Part shown: in pieces, positions 17,901-27,269 of the stretch
How the letters are laid out: each line of letters begins with the position of its first letter
Position numbering within the stretch: position 1 is the first letter of the stretch
From: Neokomagataea thailandica NBRC 106555
GTDB taxonomy: Bacteria > Pseudomonadota > Alphaproteobacteria > Acetobacterales > Acetobacteraceae
Length of the DNA: 44,816 nucleotides
NCBI RefSeq assembly: GCF_001598495.1
Contig: NZ_BCZB01000023.1
Coordinates: forward strand, 1-44,816
Reading direction: 5' to 3'
Notes under the pieces: model-generated
What the model was told of the DNA's origin: nothing
Database searches by the model: none
Seen by the model: only the letters and a program-made list of their open reading frames with translations
Translations under genes and position numbers: made by a program

Positions 17901-19124
17901 ATGACGAACAGCCCAGCAAGTGCTGCTCCACGCCGCATTAGTGTGCTTGGGAGTACGGGGAGCATCGGTACATCCACGGTGGATTTGCTGAAGCGTATGC
18001 CGGAATCAATTACGGTGCGCGCGCTGGTCGGTGGGCGTAATGCTGCGTTGCTGGCGGAGCAAGCGATTGCCCTGCGGGCCGAAGTGGCTGTGATTCATGA
18101 TGAACGCCATTATGACACGTTAAAGAGCCTTCTCGCAGGGACGGGTATTCAAGCTGCGAGTGGCCGCCAAGCCGTGATTGATGCTGGTGCGCTTGAGGCG
18201 GATTGGACGATGGCGGCTATTACGGGGGCGGCCGGGCTGGAGCCTACATTGGCAGCCGCGCGGAATGGCAATGCTGTGGCATTGGCCAATAAAGAGGCCT
18301 TGGTGTGCGCTGGTGATGTGATGCTCCGCGCGGTGCGTGAAGCGGGTGCGACCCTTTTGCCGGTGGATTCTGAGCATAATGCTATTGCTCAGGCTCTAGG
18401 TGGTTGCGATATGGCGACTGTTGAGAAGATCATTCTCACGGCCTCTGGTGGGCCTTTCCGTCAAGCGACGCGCGAGCAGATGCGTGACGCCACGCCGGAA
18501 AAGGCGCTGAAGCACCCGACATGGACGATGGGTGCAAAGATCACCATTGATTCGGCGTCTATGGCGAATAAGGGCCTTGAAGTGATTGAGGCGGCGCGTC
18601 TGTTCGATCTGACGGAAGATCGGATTGACGTGTTGGTGCATCCGCAATCAGTGGTGCATGGCTTAGTGCAGTTCCGCGATGGAAGCTTGGTGGCGCAAAT
18701 GGGGTCTGCTGATATGCGGATTCCGATTGCGCATACACTGGCATGGCCGCAGCGTATGAATACACCGTGTCAGCGTTTGGACTTGGCGACAATCGGGCGT
18801 TTGGATTTTGAAACGCCGGATGAGGAACGCTTTGTTCCTCTGAAGTTGGCGCGTCAGGTTTTGCGCGCTGGCGGTGCTGCACCAACGGTTTTCTCGGCTG
18901 CGAATGAAGTGGCTGTGGATGCATTTTTGAACCGCCGGATCACGTTCCTTGGTATTGGGGAAACGATTGATGCGGCTTTGCAAGCAATGCCAGAAAACCC
19001 TGAATTAACAACACTTGATGATGTTTTGGACTGGGATGCGCGCGGGCGTGAACTGGCGGAAAACTATATTTTATCGGCCCATGGTGGGCGGCGTAATGTT
19101 ATGGAAGCAGCTTTGAATGTTTGA
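17901..19124 (+). CDS. dxr: 1-deoxy-D-xylulose 5-phosphate reductoisomerase
   Basis: Second step of the MEP isoprenoid pathway, which supplies the UppS substrate. It has the NADPH-binding motif ISVLGSTGSIGTSTVDLL near the N-terminus, metal- and substrate-binding VDSEHNAI, and SASMANKGLEVIEA. 407 aa. AAGGAG precedes ATG 17901. The last 8 nt overlap rseP. Confidence 0.96.
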   Translation: MTNSPASAAPRRISVLGSTGSIGTSTVDLLKRMPESITVRALVGGRNAALLAEQAIALRAEVAVIHDERHYDTLKSLLAGTGIQAASGRQAVIDAGALEADWTMAAITGAAGLEPTLAAARNGNAVALANKEALVCAGDVMLRAVREAGATLLPVDSEHNAIAQALGGCDMATVEKIILTASGGPFRQATREQMRDATPEKALKHPTWTMGAKITIDSASMANKGLEVIEAARLFDLTEDRIDVLVHPQSVVHGLVQFRDGSLVAQMGSADMRIPIAHTLAWPQRMNTPCQRLDLATIGRLDFETPDEERFVPLKLARQVLRAGGAAPTVFSAANEVAVDAFLNRRITFLGIGETIDAALQAMPENPELTTLDDVLDWDARGRELAENYILSAHGGRRNVMEAALNV

Positions 19125-20226
19125 TCTGCTACGGACTCTTTTGGCCTATGTGCTGATTCTTGGGGTGCTCGTTTTTATTCATGAGGGTGGGCATTATTTC
19201 GCAGCACGCTGGCGTGGTGTGAAAGTTGATACCTTCTCTATCGGCTTTGGGCCGGCTTTACGGCGCTGGTATGATCGTACAGGTACGGAGTGGCGGATTA
19301 GCGCTATTCCGTTGGGTGGTTATGTGAAGCCTCATGGCTTTGAAGGCCCTGATGAAGCGACGGATGAGCAAAAAGCGGCGTGGATTCCGGGTAAAACCTT
19401 CCATGATAAATCGGTTTTATCACGAGCGTTAGTGATCGTTATGGGGCCGGTGTTCAATTATCTTTTTGCGATCCTTGCCTTCACAGTGTTGTTCGCAACG
19501 GTGGGTCAGCCGCAATTGAAAGATAATGTTGCGTCTGTTTCGGTCGGGAGTGCGGCTGAGAAGGCTGGGCTTCAGGTTGGTGATGTGATTACCAAAATTG
19601 GCACATTACCGATGTCTGGACCGCAAGACATTATGGGTACTGTTTCGGCTCGCCCGGGTGTGACGACGACTTTGGATGTGTTGCGCGCGGGACATGATCT
19701 GACGTTGCCGGTGACGTTTGGTAGCCAGCCTGGGCAAGAGAGTGGGCATCGTGCCACAGGCTTCCTAGGTATCGGTTTTGCGGCTGTGCCGGGTCATCCT
19801 TTGCCGGTTTGGTCTGCCGCTGTGAAAGGCGTGGAAGAAAGCTGGTTGACCTCAGAGCGTATTTTGCAGGGTGTTGGCCAGATTATTACGGGGCAGCGCA
19901 GTGCGCGTGAATTAGGGGGTACGATCCGTATTGCGCAGATGTCTGGGCAAGTCTCCCATTATGGTTGGGCAAGCATTCTGTCTTTTATGGCATTGCTCTC
20001 TATTAACTTGGGTTTGATTAACCTCTTCCCGATTCCGGTGCTGGATGGTGGGCGTTTGGTCTTTTATGCGGTTGAGGCGGTGTTGCGTCGTCCTGTGCCA
20101 AAAAAGGTTCAAGATCTCGGAATGCAGGTCGGTATGGCGTTAATTGCGGCTTTGTTCCTGTTTTCGACATTGAATGACTTGACTAATTTGGGTCTTTTCC
20201 GCTGGCTAAGGCATCTTGCTGGTTGA
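19117..20226 (+). CDS. rseP: RIP zinc metalloprotease RseP
   Basis: Intramembrane site-2 protease that cleaves single-span membrane proteins, including anti-sigma factors and signal-peptide remnants. The zinc motif is HEGGH (His22, Glu23, His26) in the first helix. A single PDZ-like region lies at about 115-195 (SAAEKAGLQVGDVITKIG), and the third ligand motif is NLFPIPVLDGGRL. 369 aa; E. coli RseP is longer and has two PDZ domains. It overlaps dxr by 8 nt. Confidence 0.95.
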   Translation: MFDLLRTLLAYVLILGVLVFIHEGGHYFAARWRGVKVDTFSIGFGPALRRWYDRTGTEWRISAIPLGGYVKPHGFEGPDEATDEQKAAWIPGKTFHDKSVLSRALVIVMGPVFNYLFAILAFTVLFATVGQPQLKDNVASVSVGSAAEKAGLQVGDVITKIGTLPMSGPQDIMGTVSARPGVTTTLDVLRAGHDLTLPVTFGSQPGQESGHRATGFLGIGFAAVPGHPLPVWSAAVKGVEESWLTSERILQGVGQIITGQRSARELGGTIRIAQMSGQVSHYGWASILSFMALLSINLGLINLFPIPVLDGGRLVFYAVEAVLRRPVPKKVQDLGMQVGMALIAALFLFSTLNDLTNLGLFRWLRHLAG

Positions 20227-20406
20227 TCGTACTTTAGCGAAGAGATACGTCTGGTAACGCTTTGTGAGGGGCCGTATGGCTTGCATAAGTGGGCGCTTTT
20301 CGGATACCTCCGGCAAGGTAGCTCGGCGTTCGGGCCCCGTTTGCGTTCTGTAACAAGGAAAGCTGGTTTGTCAGGATCACGGTCTAGAAGCCCTCGGCTC
20401 TCGAAC
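20227..20406 (+). other. 180-bp leader between rseP and bamA
   Basis: No gene is seen here. The bamA frame is open from 20281 without conserved sequence. TTGCAT at 20281 could be a -35 element, but no convincing -10 follows at the right distance. A short dyad ACCT-ccggca-AGGT occurs near 20307-20320. Confidence 0.3.
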
Positions 20407-22881
20407 ATGCGGCTCCTGCTGCTGGCTTCGGCATGTCTTATTCCGGCAGTGCCGATGGCCGCAGATGCGCGGGCCACGCGCCATGCCGCACCGGTGAAGG
20501 CATCTCTTCCCGGGGATATTATTCAGTCGATTGATGTGAAGGGTAATGCTCGTATCGAGACGAGCACGGTGCTGTCTTATATGGTGGCCCAACCCGGTGA
20601 CACGTTTAAGCAAGATGACCTTGATCGGTCTTTGAAGACGCTATACGCGACGGGTTTGTTCCGTGACGTCACGCTGCGTCGTGATGGCAGCACTTTGCAT
20701 GTTGATCTGGTTGAAAACCCGATTGTTAATCGCATTGTGTTTGAGGGGAATCACGCCATTAAGGATGAGGATCTTCGTAAGGAGATCAGCCTTCGTCCAC
20801 GTGCTGTTTTCTCGTCACAGACTACGGCTGCGGATCGTCAAAAGCTGCTGAACCAGTACGCGCAAAAGGCGCGTTTTGGGGCGACGGTTACGCCGCAGAT
20901 TGTGAAGCTTTCGCATAACCGTGTAGATGTGATCTTTAAGATCAATGAAGCAGAGCAGACGCTGATCCACAAAATTGTATTTGTGGGTAATAAGCAGTTC
21001 AGTGAAGCACGTTTGGCGCAGGTTGTGTCGTCCAAGGAAGCGGCGTGGTACCGTTTCTTCTCGTCATCGGATGAATATAACCCAGAACGTATTAAGTACG
21101 ATGCTGAGCTGCTGCGGCGTTTTTATCTGCAAAACGGCTATGTTGATTTTCATATGATTGATGCGACGGGTGAGCTGTCGCCAGATCATAAGACGTTTAC
21201 GGTGACCTTCACGTTGGATGAAGGCGCGCGTTACCGTTTAGGTAAAATTGATATTCGTTCGTCTGTGCGTGGTGTTACGCCTGAGCTGATGCGTAAGCAT
21301 GTCGAGCTGTTCAATCATCAATGGTATGACGGCACGGCCATTCAGCATAACACGACGAATATGCAAGAGTGGCTGCAAGCAGAAGGGCACCCCTTTGCTT
21401 TGGTCCGCTCTGAAATTGCGCGTAATCCAGAAAAGCATGTTGTTGATCTGTTGTTCGATGTGAATGAAGGTCCGCATGTGTATGTTGAGCGGATCGATAT
21501 CAACGGGAATACCATTACCCGTGATAGTGTTATTCGCCGCAACCTGCCTATGGCCGAAGGTGATGCATACACGCCGTTCGCGCGTAAGTATTCCAAACTT
21601 GAATTGCAGGATCTGGGCTATTTCAGTTCAGTGTCTGTTGACCAGACGCAAGGGTCAGCGCCTGACCGCGTGAACGTGTCGGCTAATGTGGTCGAGAAAC
21701 CAACGGGTGAATTCTCTCTCGGTGGTGGTTACTCAACAGATGTAGGTGTCTTGGGTAACGCGTCTATTAAGCAGCATAACCTTCTGGGTACGGGCGTTGA
21801 TGCTGGTGTTTCTGGAACGGTGGCGTATTACCAGAAGCAAGCAGATATTTCGGTATCAGACCCGTATTTCTTGAATCGTAACCTCGTTGCTGGTGCTGAT
21901 TTTTATTTCATTCAGACAAACAGTAATGGTTATAGCAGCTATCAGCAGAGCTATAGCGAAGGGCAGTACGGTATGAGTCTGCGGATGGGGTATGCGTATA
22001 ATCGCTATTTATCCCAGTCTTGGAACTATACGCTGGTTGATCGTCAGGTTTCTAATACATACAGTCAGGCGCTTATTAACCAGTACCCGTCCTATATGGC
22101 GTACGCCCCCTCTATTTACGTGCAGCAGTCGAGTGGTTGGTCTTTGCTGTCTCAGCTCAGCACAACCTTGACGTATGACCGTCGTGATCGTCGTATGAAC
22201 CCACATGATGGGTATGTCATGACGTTGGGCGGTGACTTTGCGGGGCTTGGCGGCGGCGTGAAGTATGGCCGTGTGAAGGCGGATGGTGCGTATTATATTC
22301 CGCTTGATGATTTCACAGGTAACCATGACTGGACGGTGCAGCTGAAGGGCGGCGTTGGCTACATGGGGGACTGGAGCAGCAGCAGCCAGAAGAACATCAT
22401 TGATAACTTCTACTTAGGTGGCCAGAATCTGCGTGGCTTCTTGCAAGGTGGTGTCGGTCCTCGTTCGGGGCATATTTGTACGAATAAAAGTGCAAATGGG
22501 CAGTGCACGGGATGGATGCCAACCCAAGGCAGTGAAGACTTCATTGGTGGTACGTTCATGTACACCGCCTCTGCTCAGTTGAATTTCCCATTGCCAATGG
22601 GGGATGATCTTGGGATTTCGGGCCGTTATTTCGTGGATGCGGGTAGCTTGTCTGGTATTCGTGTTCGTAACCGTTATACGGATTTTGCACGTCGTTATCA
22701 GGCGAATTACCCATACACACCGATTAATGGTGACTCGATGACACCACGCGTGGCTACAGGCTTTGGTGTGTCGTGGAAGAGTCCATTTGGTCTTGTGAAC
22801 ATTGATGCTGCTGTACCACTCCGCAAGCAGCGCGGGGACCGTATTTACCCAATCCGCTTTGGTTTTGGGCAACAATTCTAA
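20407..22881 (+). CDS. bamA: Outer membrane protein assembly factor BamA
   Basis: Core of the BAM complex, inserting beta-barrel proteins into the outer membrane. From ATG 20407 the product is 824 aa with a signal peptide (MRLLLLASACLIPAVPMAADA). Five POTRA repeats follow, beginning IQSIDVKGNARIETSTVLSY, then a 16-strand Omp85 barrel with VRGF-like NLRGFLQGGVGPR and a C-terminal Phe (FGFGQQF). The frame is open back to 20281, but those residues are basic and not signal-like. It sits between rseP and the skp-like gene, as in most Gram-negatives. Confidence 0.95.
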   Translation: MRLLLLASACLIPAVPMAADARATRHAAPVKASLPGDIIQSIDVKGNARIETSTVLSYMVAQPGDTFKQDDLDRSLKTLYATGLFRDVTLRRDGSTLHVDLVENPIVNRIVFEGNHAIKDEDLRKEISLRPRAVFSSQTTAADRQKLLNQYAQKARFGATVTPQIVKLSHNRVDVIFKINEAEQTLIHKIVFVGNKQFSEARLAQVVSSKEAAWYRFFSSSDEYNPERIKYDAELLRRFYLQNGYVDFHMIDATGELSPDHKTFTVTFTLDEGARYRLGKIDIRSSVRGVTPELMRKHVELFNHQWYDGTAIQHNTTNMQEWLQAEGHPFALVRSEIARNPEKHVVDLLFDVNEGPHVYVERIDINGNTITRDSVIRRNLPMAEGDAYTPFARKYSKLELQDLGYFSSVSVDQTQGSAPDRVNVSANVVEKPTGEFSLGGGYSTDVGVLGNASIKQHNLLGTGVDAGVSGTVAYYQKQADISVSDPYFLNRNLVAGADFYFIQTNSNGYSSYQQSYSEGQYGMSLRMGYAYNRYLSQSWNYTLVDRQVSNTYSQALINQYPSYMAYAPSIYVQQSSGWSLLSQLSTTLTYDRRDRRMNPHDGYVMTLGGDFAGLGGGVKYGRVKADGAYYIPLDDFTGNHDWTVQLKGGVGYMGDWSSSSQKNIIDNFYLGGQNLRGFLQGGVGPRSGHICTNKSANGQCTGWMPTQGSEDFIGGTFMYTASAQLNFPLPMGDDLGISGRYFVDAGSLSGIRVRNRYTDFARRYQANYPYTPINGDSMTPRVATGFGVSWKSPFGLVNIDAAVPLRKQRGDRIYPIRFGFGQQF

Positions 22882-22893
22882 GTCTTAGTACCA

Positions 22894-22918
22894 GGAGTGC
22901 GGCGTTGTGCTGCACTCC
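22894..22918 (+). other. Stem-loop between bamA and the skp-like gene
   Basis: GGAGTGC pairs with GCACTCC across an 11-base interior. There is no T-run, so attenuation or mRNA processing rather than full termination is more likely. Confidence 0.4.
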
Positions 22919-22947
22919 TTACATGCTATTTAAAAAAAGAGGTGTTT

Positions 22948-23862
22948 ATGACCCTGACTTCGCTGAAACGCACGGCCAAGGTCAGTGCTATGCTGGGTGC
23001 TTTCGTTGGGACGGCATTGGGTTTTTCTGTGCCGACTGCACAAGCTCAATCAGCAAACGGCGGTTGGTTCGTGCCTAAAAGTGCACAGCCAGAAGCTGCA
23101 CCACGCCCGGTAGCGCGGCATGTTGTAGAGCAGCCCGCTCCAATGTCGGAAGAAGATGCGCAGGCCGCTCCAGAGGCGCAGCGCGCTCCGCCAGTTTTGC
23201 CTTTGCCGCCCGTGCCGACACCGCCAGTATTGGCAAAATCAACGACGCCACCGCCGGTTGTGGTGGGTGTGATTAATGTGCAAGCTGTGATGCAGATGTC
23301 CAGCGCACAACAGGAAATCCAGCAGGTTTTGGGTGCGCGCCGGGACCATTTGGCGCAGGAAGTGCAGCATGAGGAGGCTGCTTGGCGTGAAGAAGCACAG
23401 AAGCTGCAAGCGCAAGCGCGTGGCCTGAGTGCGGATCAAATCCAACTGCGTGAACGTCATTTGCAAGAGCGTCGTGCGAAAGATCAGCGTGAGTTCGGTA
23501 ATCAGGCGCGTATTTTGCAGGAAGCGGCTCAGGTTGCGTATCATCAGATTGAGCGTGAACTTGAACAGCCAAGCGGCATTATTGCGAGTGTTGCAGGTTC
23601 CCATGGTATGAATCTTGTTCTGCATTCAGAGCAAGTGGTTTTGCATGTGGGTGAGCATGATATTACGGATGAGGTCATTGCTCAGCTGAACAAGGTGCTG
23701 CCGCACGTGTATATCCCTGCGGATGGCGTTGATCCTGAACAAATTGCGAAGTCTGGCAAAATGCCAACAACGGCTGATGAAGAACGTTCTGCGGCACCAG
23801 AGCCGACCCCAGTTCCTGTGGAGAATGGTCAGCCACAATCTGTTCTGCGTCAGCCGCACTGA
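22948..23862 (+). CDS. OmpH/Skp family periplasmic chaperone with long Pro/Ala-rich extensions
   Basis: Skp-type chaperones hold unfolded outer-membrane proteins in the periplasm and are encoded after bamA. From ATG 22948 (AGAGG upstream) the 304-aa protein has a signal peptide ending ...TAQAQ. A Pro/Ala-rich stretch of about 80 residues (LPLPPVPTPPVLAKS) follows. The Skp core starts VVVGVINVQAVMQMSSAQQ, continues as a Gln/Glu-rich coiled coil and ends MNLVLHSEQVVLHV. A Pro-rich tail closes the protein. Classical Skp is about 160 aa, so both extensions are notable. Confidence 0.85.
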   Translation: MTLTSLKRTAKVSAMLGAFVGTALGFSVPTAQAQSANGGWFVPKSAQPEAAPRPVARHVVEQPAPMSEEDAQAAPEAQRAPPVLPLPPVPTPPVLAKSTTPPPVVVGVINVQAVMQMSSAQQEIQQVLGARRDHLAQEVQHEEAAWREEAQKLQAQARGLSADQIQLRERHLQERRAKDQREFGNQARILQEAAQVAYHQIERELEQPSGIIASVAGSHGMNLVLHSEQVVLHVGEHDITDEVIAQLNKVLPHVYIPADGVDPEQIAKSGKMPTTADEERSAAPEPTPVPVENGQPQSVLRQPH

Positions 23863-23870
23863 GGTTCATC

Positions 23871-24953
23871 GTGTCTGAGACTGTTCGTTCATCAATGGCA
23901 TCTTCAGGGCAGGATACACGCCCTGGAGACCCACGCTTTTTCCAGCGTTCCGGTCCGTTTACTTTGGAACAATTAGCGGCAGTTTCAGGCGCTGAATTGA
24001 AGCCAGCAGAGCAGGGCGGTGGCACGGTTTTTCGTGGTGTTGCTCCTTTGCATGTGGCGGGGCCTGATGAAGTAAGCTTTTTAGATAATCGCCGTTACTT
24101 GCCGCTTTTGGCAGAAACGCGGGCTGGCGCCGTTATTCTGGGGCCAGCATTTGCGGATAAACGTCCAGAAGGTACGGCAGCTTTAGTCAGTAAGTCTGCT
24201 TATCTGGCATGGGCGCAAGTCGCGTCAGCGTTTCACCCAGCGCCACCGTCAACGGGTGAATGTCATCCGACTGCGGTCATTGAAGACGGGGCGGTATTGG
24301 GCGAAAATGTCCAGATTGGTCCGTTTGCCGTGATTGGTGCCGGTGCGCGTATCGGTGCCGGTACAATTATTGGTGCGCATGTCAGTGTAGGTCAAAGCGT
24401 TGAGATCGGTGAGCGCTGCCGTATTCATGACCATGTATCTGTCTCTCATGCGCGGTTGGGTCAACGTGTGACGTTGTTCCCCGGTGCGCGGATTGGGCAA
24501 GATGGTTTCGGTTTTGCGGTTGGGCCTGCGGGTTTTGAAACAGTGCCACAACTGGGACTTGTCGTTCTGGAAGATGGTGTGGAGATTGGTGCGAATTCGA
24601 CCATTGATCGCGGTTCGATGAAAGATACCGTCATCGGTGCAGGTTCGCGGATCGATAATCTGGTTCAGATTGGGCATAATACGCGCTTAGGGCGATGCTG
24701 TATTGTTGTGGCGCAAGCTGGTATTTCTGGCTCTACTGAGTTGGGTGACTTTGTCACGGTTGCGGCGCAAGCTGGCTTGATTGGGCATATTAAAATTGGT
24801 GATAAAGCCCGCATTGGTGCACAGTGTGGTGTGATGTCCGATGTGGATGCCGGGGCTGATGTCATCGGTAGTCCGGCTATGCCCTTTCGTGAGTTTTTCC
24901 GTAATGTTGCAACACTCCGGAAGCTTTCTGCACGAAAGACTGAGGGGTCTTAG
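23871..24953 (+). CDS. lpxD: UDP-3-O-(3-hydroxyacyl)glucosamine N-acyltransferase
   Basis: Third step of lipid A synthesis. An N-terminal uridine-binding domain (VSFLDNRRYLPLL) is followed by left-handed beta-helix hexapeptide repeats from about residue 130. The catalytic histidine is in VQIGHNTRLG (His269), with NSTIDRGSMKDT before it. The GTG start at 23871 is 8 nt after the skp-like gene; ATG 23895 is possible. 360 aa. Confidence 0.95.
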   Translation: MSETVRSSMASSGQDTRPGDPRFFQRSGPFTLEQLAAVSGAELKPAEQGGGTVFRGVAPLHVAGPDEVSFLDNRRYLPLLAETRAGAVILGPAFADKRPEGTAALVSKSAYLAWAQVASAFHPAPPSTGECHPTAVIEDGAVLGENVQIGPFAVIGAGARIGAGTIIGAHVSVGQSVEIGERCRIHDHVSVSHARLGQRVTLFPGARIGQDGFGFAVGPAGFETVPQLGLVVLEDGVEIGANSTIDRGSMKDTVIGAGSRIDNLVQIGHNTRLGRCCIVVAQAGISGSTELGDFVTVAAQAGLIGHIKIGDKARIGAQCGVMSDVDAGADVIGSPAMPFREFFRNVATLRKLSARKTEGS

Positions 24954-25002
24954 GAAACGTTACGCGATTCAAGTGTTTTAATGGTGGATGGCATAAATGT
25001 GA

Positions 25003-25078
25003 CCCTTTTGCTAAAGGGGGGCACAAACATTGTGTTAACCGCTAAAAAACTGACGAATGGGTTCTTGATCAAGAGCCC
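25003..25078 (+). promoter_or_regulatory. Clustered dyads in the fabZ leader
   Basis: Three inverted repeats lie in the 137-bp gap between lpxD and fabZ. They are CCCTTT-TGCT-AAAGGG (25003-25018), CACAA-ACA-TTGTG (25022-25034) and a 20-bp near-perfect palindrome at 25059-25078 (GGGTTCTTGA then TCAAGAGCCC, one G-T wobble). The last abuts the fabZ ribosome site. They could be RNA hairpins controlling fabZ or an operator. Confidence 0.45.
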
Positions 25079-25090
25079 GGAGGGGGGATT

Positions 25091-25564
25091 GTGACAGACA
25101 CTGACCGCGTAGACGCCCCGGTGATTCCGGAAAAAATTGACGTTCTGCAAATCATGCAGGCAATCCCCCATCGCTATCCGTTCTTGTTGATTGATCGGAT
25201 GGTTGAGATCAAAGCCGGGGAATCGGCTGTTGGCATCAAGAATGTCACGTTTAACGAACCTTTCTTCCAAGGCCACTTCCCTGGCCGTCCGGTGATGCCG
25301 GGCGTGTTGATTGTGGAGGCTATGGCGCAGACAGCAGCAACATTGGTTGTTTTGACGTTGGGCGAAGCATTCGAAGGTAAGCTCGTTTATTTCATGACGA
25401 TTGAGGGCGCGAAGTTCCGCCGTCCGGTTGAACCGGGTGATCAGCTTCGTATTGAAGTTGTGAAAGAGCGTTCTCGCGGTAATGTTTGGAAATTCAAAGG
25501 CATTGCACGTTGTGACGGTGTTGCCGTGGCAGAAGCAACGTTCAGTGCCATGATCATGGGTTGA
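25091..25564 (+). CDS. fabZ: 3-hydroxyacyl-ACP dehydratase FabZ
   Basis: Dehydrates 3-hydroxyacyl-ACP in fatty acid elongation and shares the 3-hydroxymyristoyl-ACP pool with lipid A synthesis. Hotdog fold; the active-site histidine is His62 in [16 protein letters not shown] and the acid is Glu76 in VEAMAQ. The start is GTG at 25091 after a strong GGAGGGGGG. 157 aa. lpxA starts 4 nt after its stop. Confidence 0.96.
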   Translation: MTDTDRVDAPVIPEKIDVLQIMQAIPHRYPFLLIDRMVEIKAGESAVGIKNVTFNEPFFQGHFPGRPVMPGVLIVEAMAQTAATLVVLTLGEAFEGKLVYFMTIEGAKFRRPVEPGDQLRIEVVKERSRGNVWKFKGIARCDGVAVAEATFSAMIMG

Positions 25565-25568
25565 TCTT

Positions 25569-26426
25569 ATGGATATAGCGGGTAAACGGCCGGAAACGGT
25601 GGATATTCATCCGACAGCACTTGTCGATGAGCGTGCGCGTATTGGTGAAAATGTGCGCATTGGTCCGTGGTGCCAGATTGGCCCGCATGTCACGCTGGGT
25701 GCGGGTGTGCATTTGCATGCTTCTGTCATTGTAGATGGGCACACGACCTTGGGGGATGGGGTAGAGGTTTACCCGTTTGTAACCATAGGGATGGCTCCGC
25801 AAGACCTGAAATACGCAGGGGAGCCAACGCTTTGTGAGGTTGGTGCCGGGACGGTCATTCGTGAGAATGTGACGATTCATCGTGGCACGGCACAAGGCGA
25901 AGCGCTGACGCGTGTTGGTAAGAATTGTCTTATCATGGCGAACGCACATGTCGCGCATGATTGCTTGCTTGGTGACTACGTGATCGTTGTGAATAACGTG
26001 GTGATGGGCGGGCATGTTCAAATTGGTGATGGCGCGCGGGTCATGGGGTCGGCTGCTGTTCATCAATTTGTACGTGTTGGACGTGGTGCCGTGGTTGGCG
26101 GTGTCTGCGGTGTGGAAATGGATGTGATTCCGTATGGCAGTGTGCTGGGGAATAGAGCGCGTCTTGTTGGTTTGAACTGGGTTGGCTTGAAGCGCTCTGG
26201 TGTGACGTCAGACGAAATGCAGGCCATGCGTAAGGCGTTTCGGACATTATATCCACGCCATGGGCAGGGTAACGATGTATTGGAAGCGCGCATTGCGCAT
26301 GTTCGGCAAGAATATGGGCATTTGCCACGTATTGCTGAAATGCTCGATTTTATGGAAGCGCCGAGCCATCGTGGTTTGACGCGTGCTGCACGCCCAGATG
26401 CACAAGCTGAGACTGAAGGTGCCTGA
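25569..26426 (+). CDS. lpxA: UDP-N-acetylglucosamine acyltransferase
   Basis: First step of lipid A synthesis. It has hexapeptide beta-helix repeats from residue 13, NVTIHRGTAQG, and the catalytic histidine in NAHVAHDCLLGD (His130). A helical C-terminal domain with GLNWVGLKRSG completes it. 285 aa, slightly longer than E. coli LpxA at the C-terminus. The 3' end overlaps lpxI. Confidence 0.96.
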   Translation: MDIAGKRPETVDIHPTALVDERARIGENVRIGPWCQIGPHVTLGAGVHLHASVIVDGHTTLGDGVEVYPFVTIGMAPQDLKYAGEPTLCEVGAGTVIRENVTIHRGTAQGEALTRVGKNCLIMANAHVAHDCLLGDYVIVVNNVVMGGHVQIGDGARVMGSAAVHQFVRVGRGAVVGGVCGVEMDVIPYGSVLGNRARLVGLNWVGLKRSGVTSDEMQAMRKAFRTLYPRHGQGNDVLEARIAHVRQEYGHLPRIAEMLDFMEAPSHRGLTRAARPDAQAETEGA

Positions 26427-27267
26427 TACAAGCCCAAGGCGGGGTGTTGGTATCCTGGCAGGGTCCGGGCCCTTGCCAGCGCAAGTCGCGGCTGCTGCGC
26501 AAGCACGTGGGCACGATGTGTTTGTTGTGGCGTTTCGTGATTTTGCGGAACTGCCTTTGCTGGCGCCATATCCTCATGAAGTCTTCCGTTTGGCTGCGGC
26601 TGGAGAAATCCTCTCGGCATTAAAGCGTAGGGGCTGTCGTGAGCTTGTCTTGATCGGTCCAGTGCGCCGTCCTGCATGGCGTGATTTACGTCCGGATGGT
26701 GAAGGCGCGCGGATTTTGGCGCGACTAGGGCGGGCTATTTTCCTTGGGGATGATGGTCTGCTCGGTGCGGTTGTGCGCGTTCTGGGAGAAGAAGGGTTTG
26801 TAGTCCGGGGCGCGCATGAATTCTTGCAGAATGCGACGGGTCATTCCGGGGCATTAGGGCGCGTTGCGCCTGATATGCAGGCACGGGCCGACATTGCGCG
26901 TGGCGTTTCTGTGCTGCGCACAATGGCACAATTGGATATTGGCCAAGGCTGTGTGGTACAAAATGGTCTTGTTTTAGCTGTCGAGGCTCTTGAGGGGACG
27001 GACGCCATGTTGGGGCGTTGTGGTTCACTGATGCAGGCTGGTAGTGGCGGTGTTTTGGTGAAGATGCCTAAACAAGGCCAAGATTTGCGTGCAGATATGC
27101 CCACTATCGGCCCTGAGACTCTCGAAAATGCTGCTCGCAATGGTTTGCGTGGCGTTGCCTTCCAACCTGGTGTTACGCTCTTGACGGACCCGGTGCGGTG
27201 TATCGCGCAAGCAGATCGTTACGGGCTGTTTTTGTATGGGCTGACAACAGACGATCTTAAGGAATAA
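26398..27267 (+). CDS. lpxI: UDP-2,3-diacylglucosamine pyrophosphatase LpxI
   Basis: Hydrolyses UDP-2,3-diacylglucosamine to lipid X; alphaproteobacterial replacement for LpxH (formerly DUF1009). It shows GVGILAGSGPLPAQVA near the N-terminus, RDLRPDG, GCVVQNGLVLAVEALEGTDAML, and the C-terminal GVAFQPGVTLL. About 289 aa. The start is uncertain because it lies inside lpxA: GTG 26383, ATG 26398 and GTG 26419 are in frame; the last would leave only an 8-nt overlap. lpxB, its usual next neighbour, is not here. Confidence 0.92.
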   Translation: MHKLRLKVPDTSPRRGVGILAGSGPLPAQVAAAAQARGHDVFVVAFRDFAELPLLAPYPHEVFRLAAAGEILSALKRRGCRELVLIGPVRRPAWRDLRPDGEGARILARLGRAIFLGDDGLLGAVVRVLGEEGFVVRGAHEFLQNATGHSGALGRVAPDMQARADIARGVSVLRTMAQLDIGQGCVVQNGLVLAVEALEGTDAMLGRCGSLMQAGSGGVLVKMPKQGQDLRADMPTIGPETLENAARNGLRGVAFQPGVTLLTDPVRCIAQADRYGLFLYGLTTDDLKE

Positions 27268-27269
27268 CA

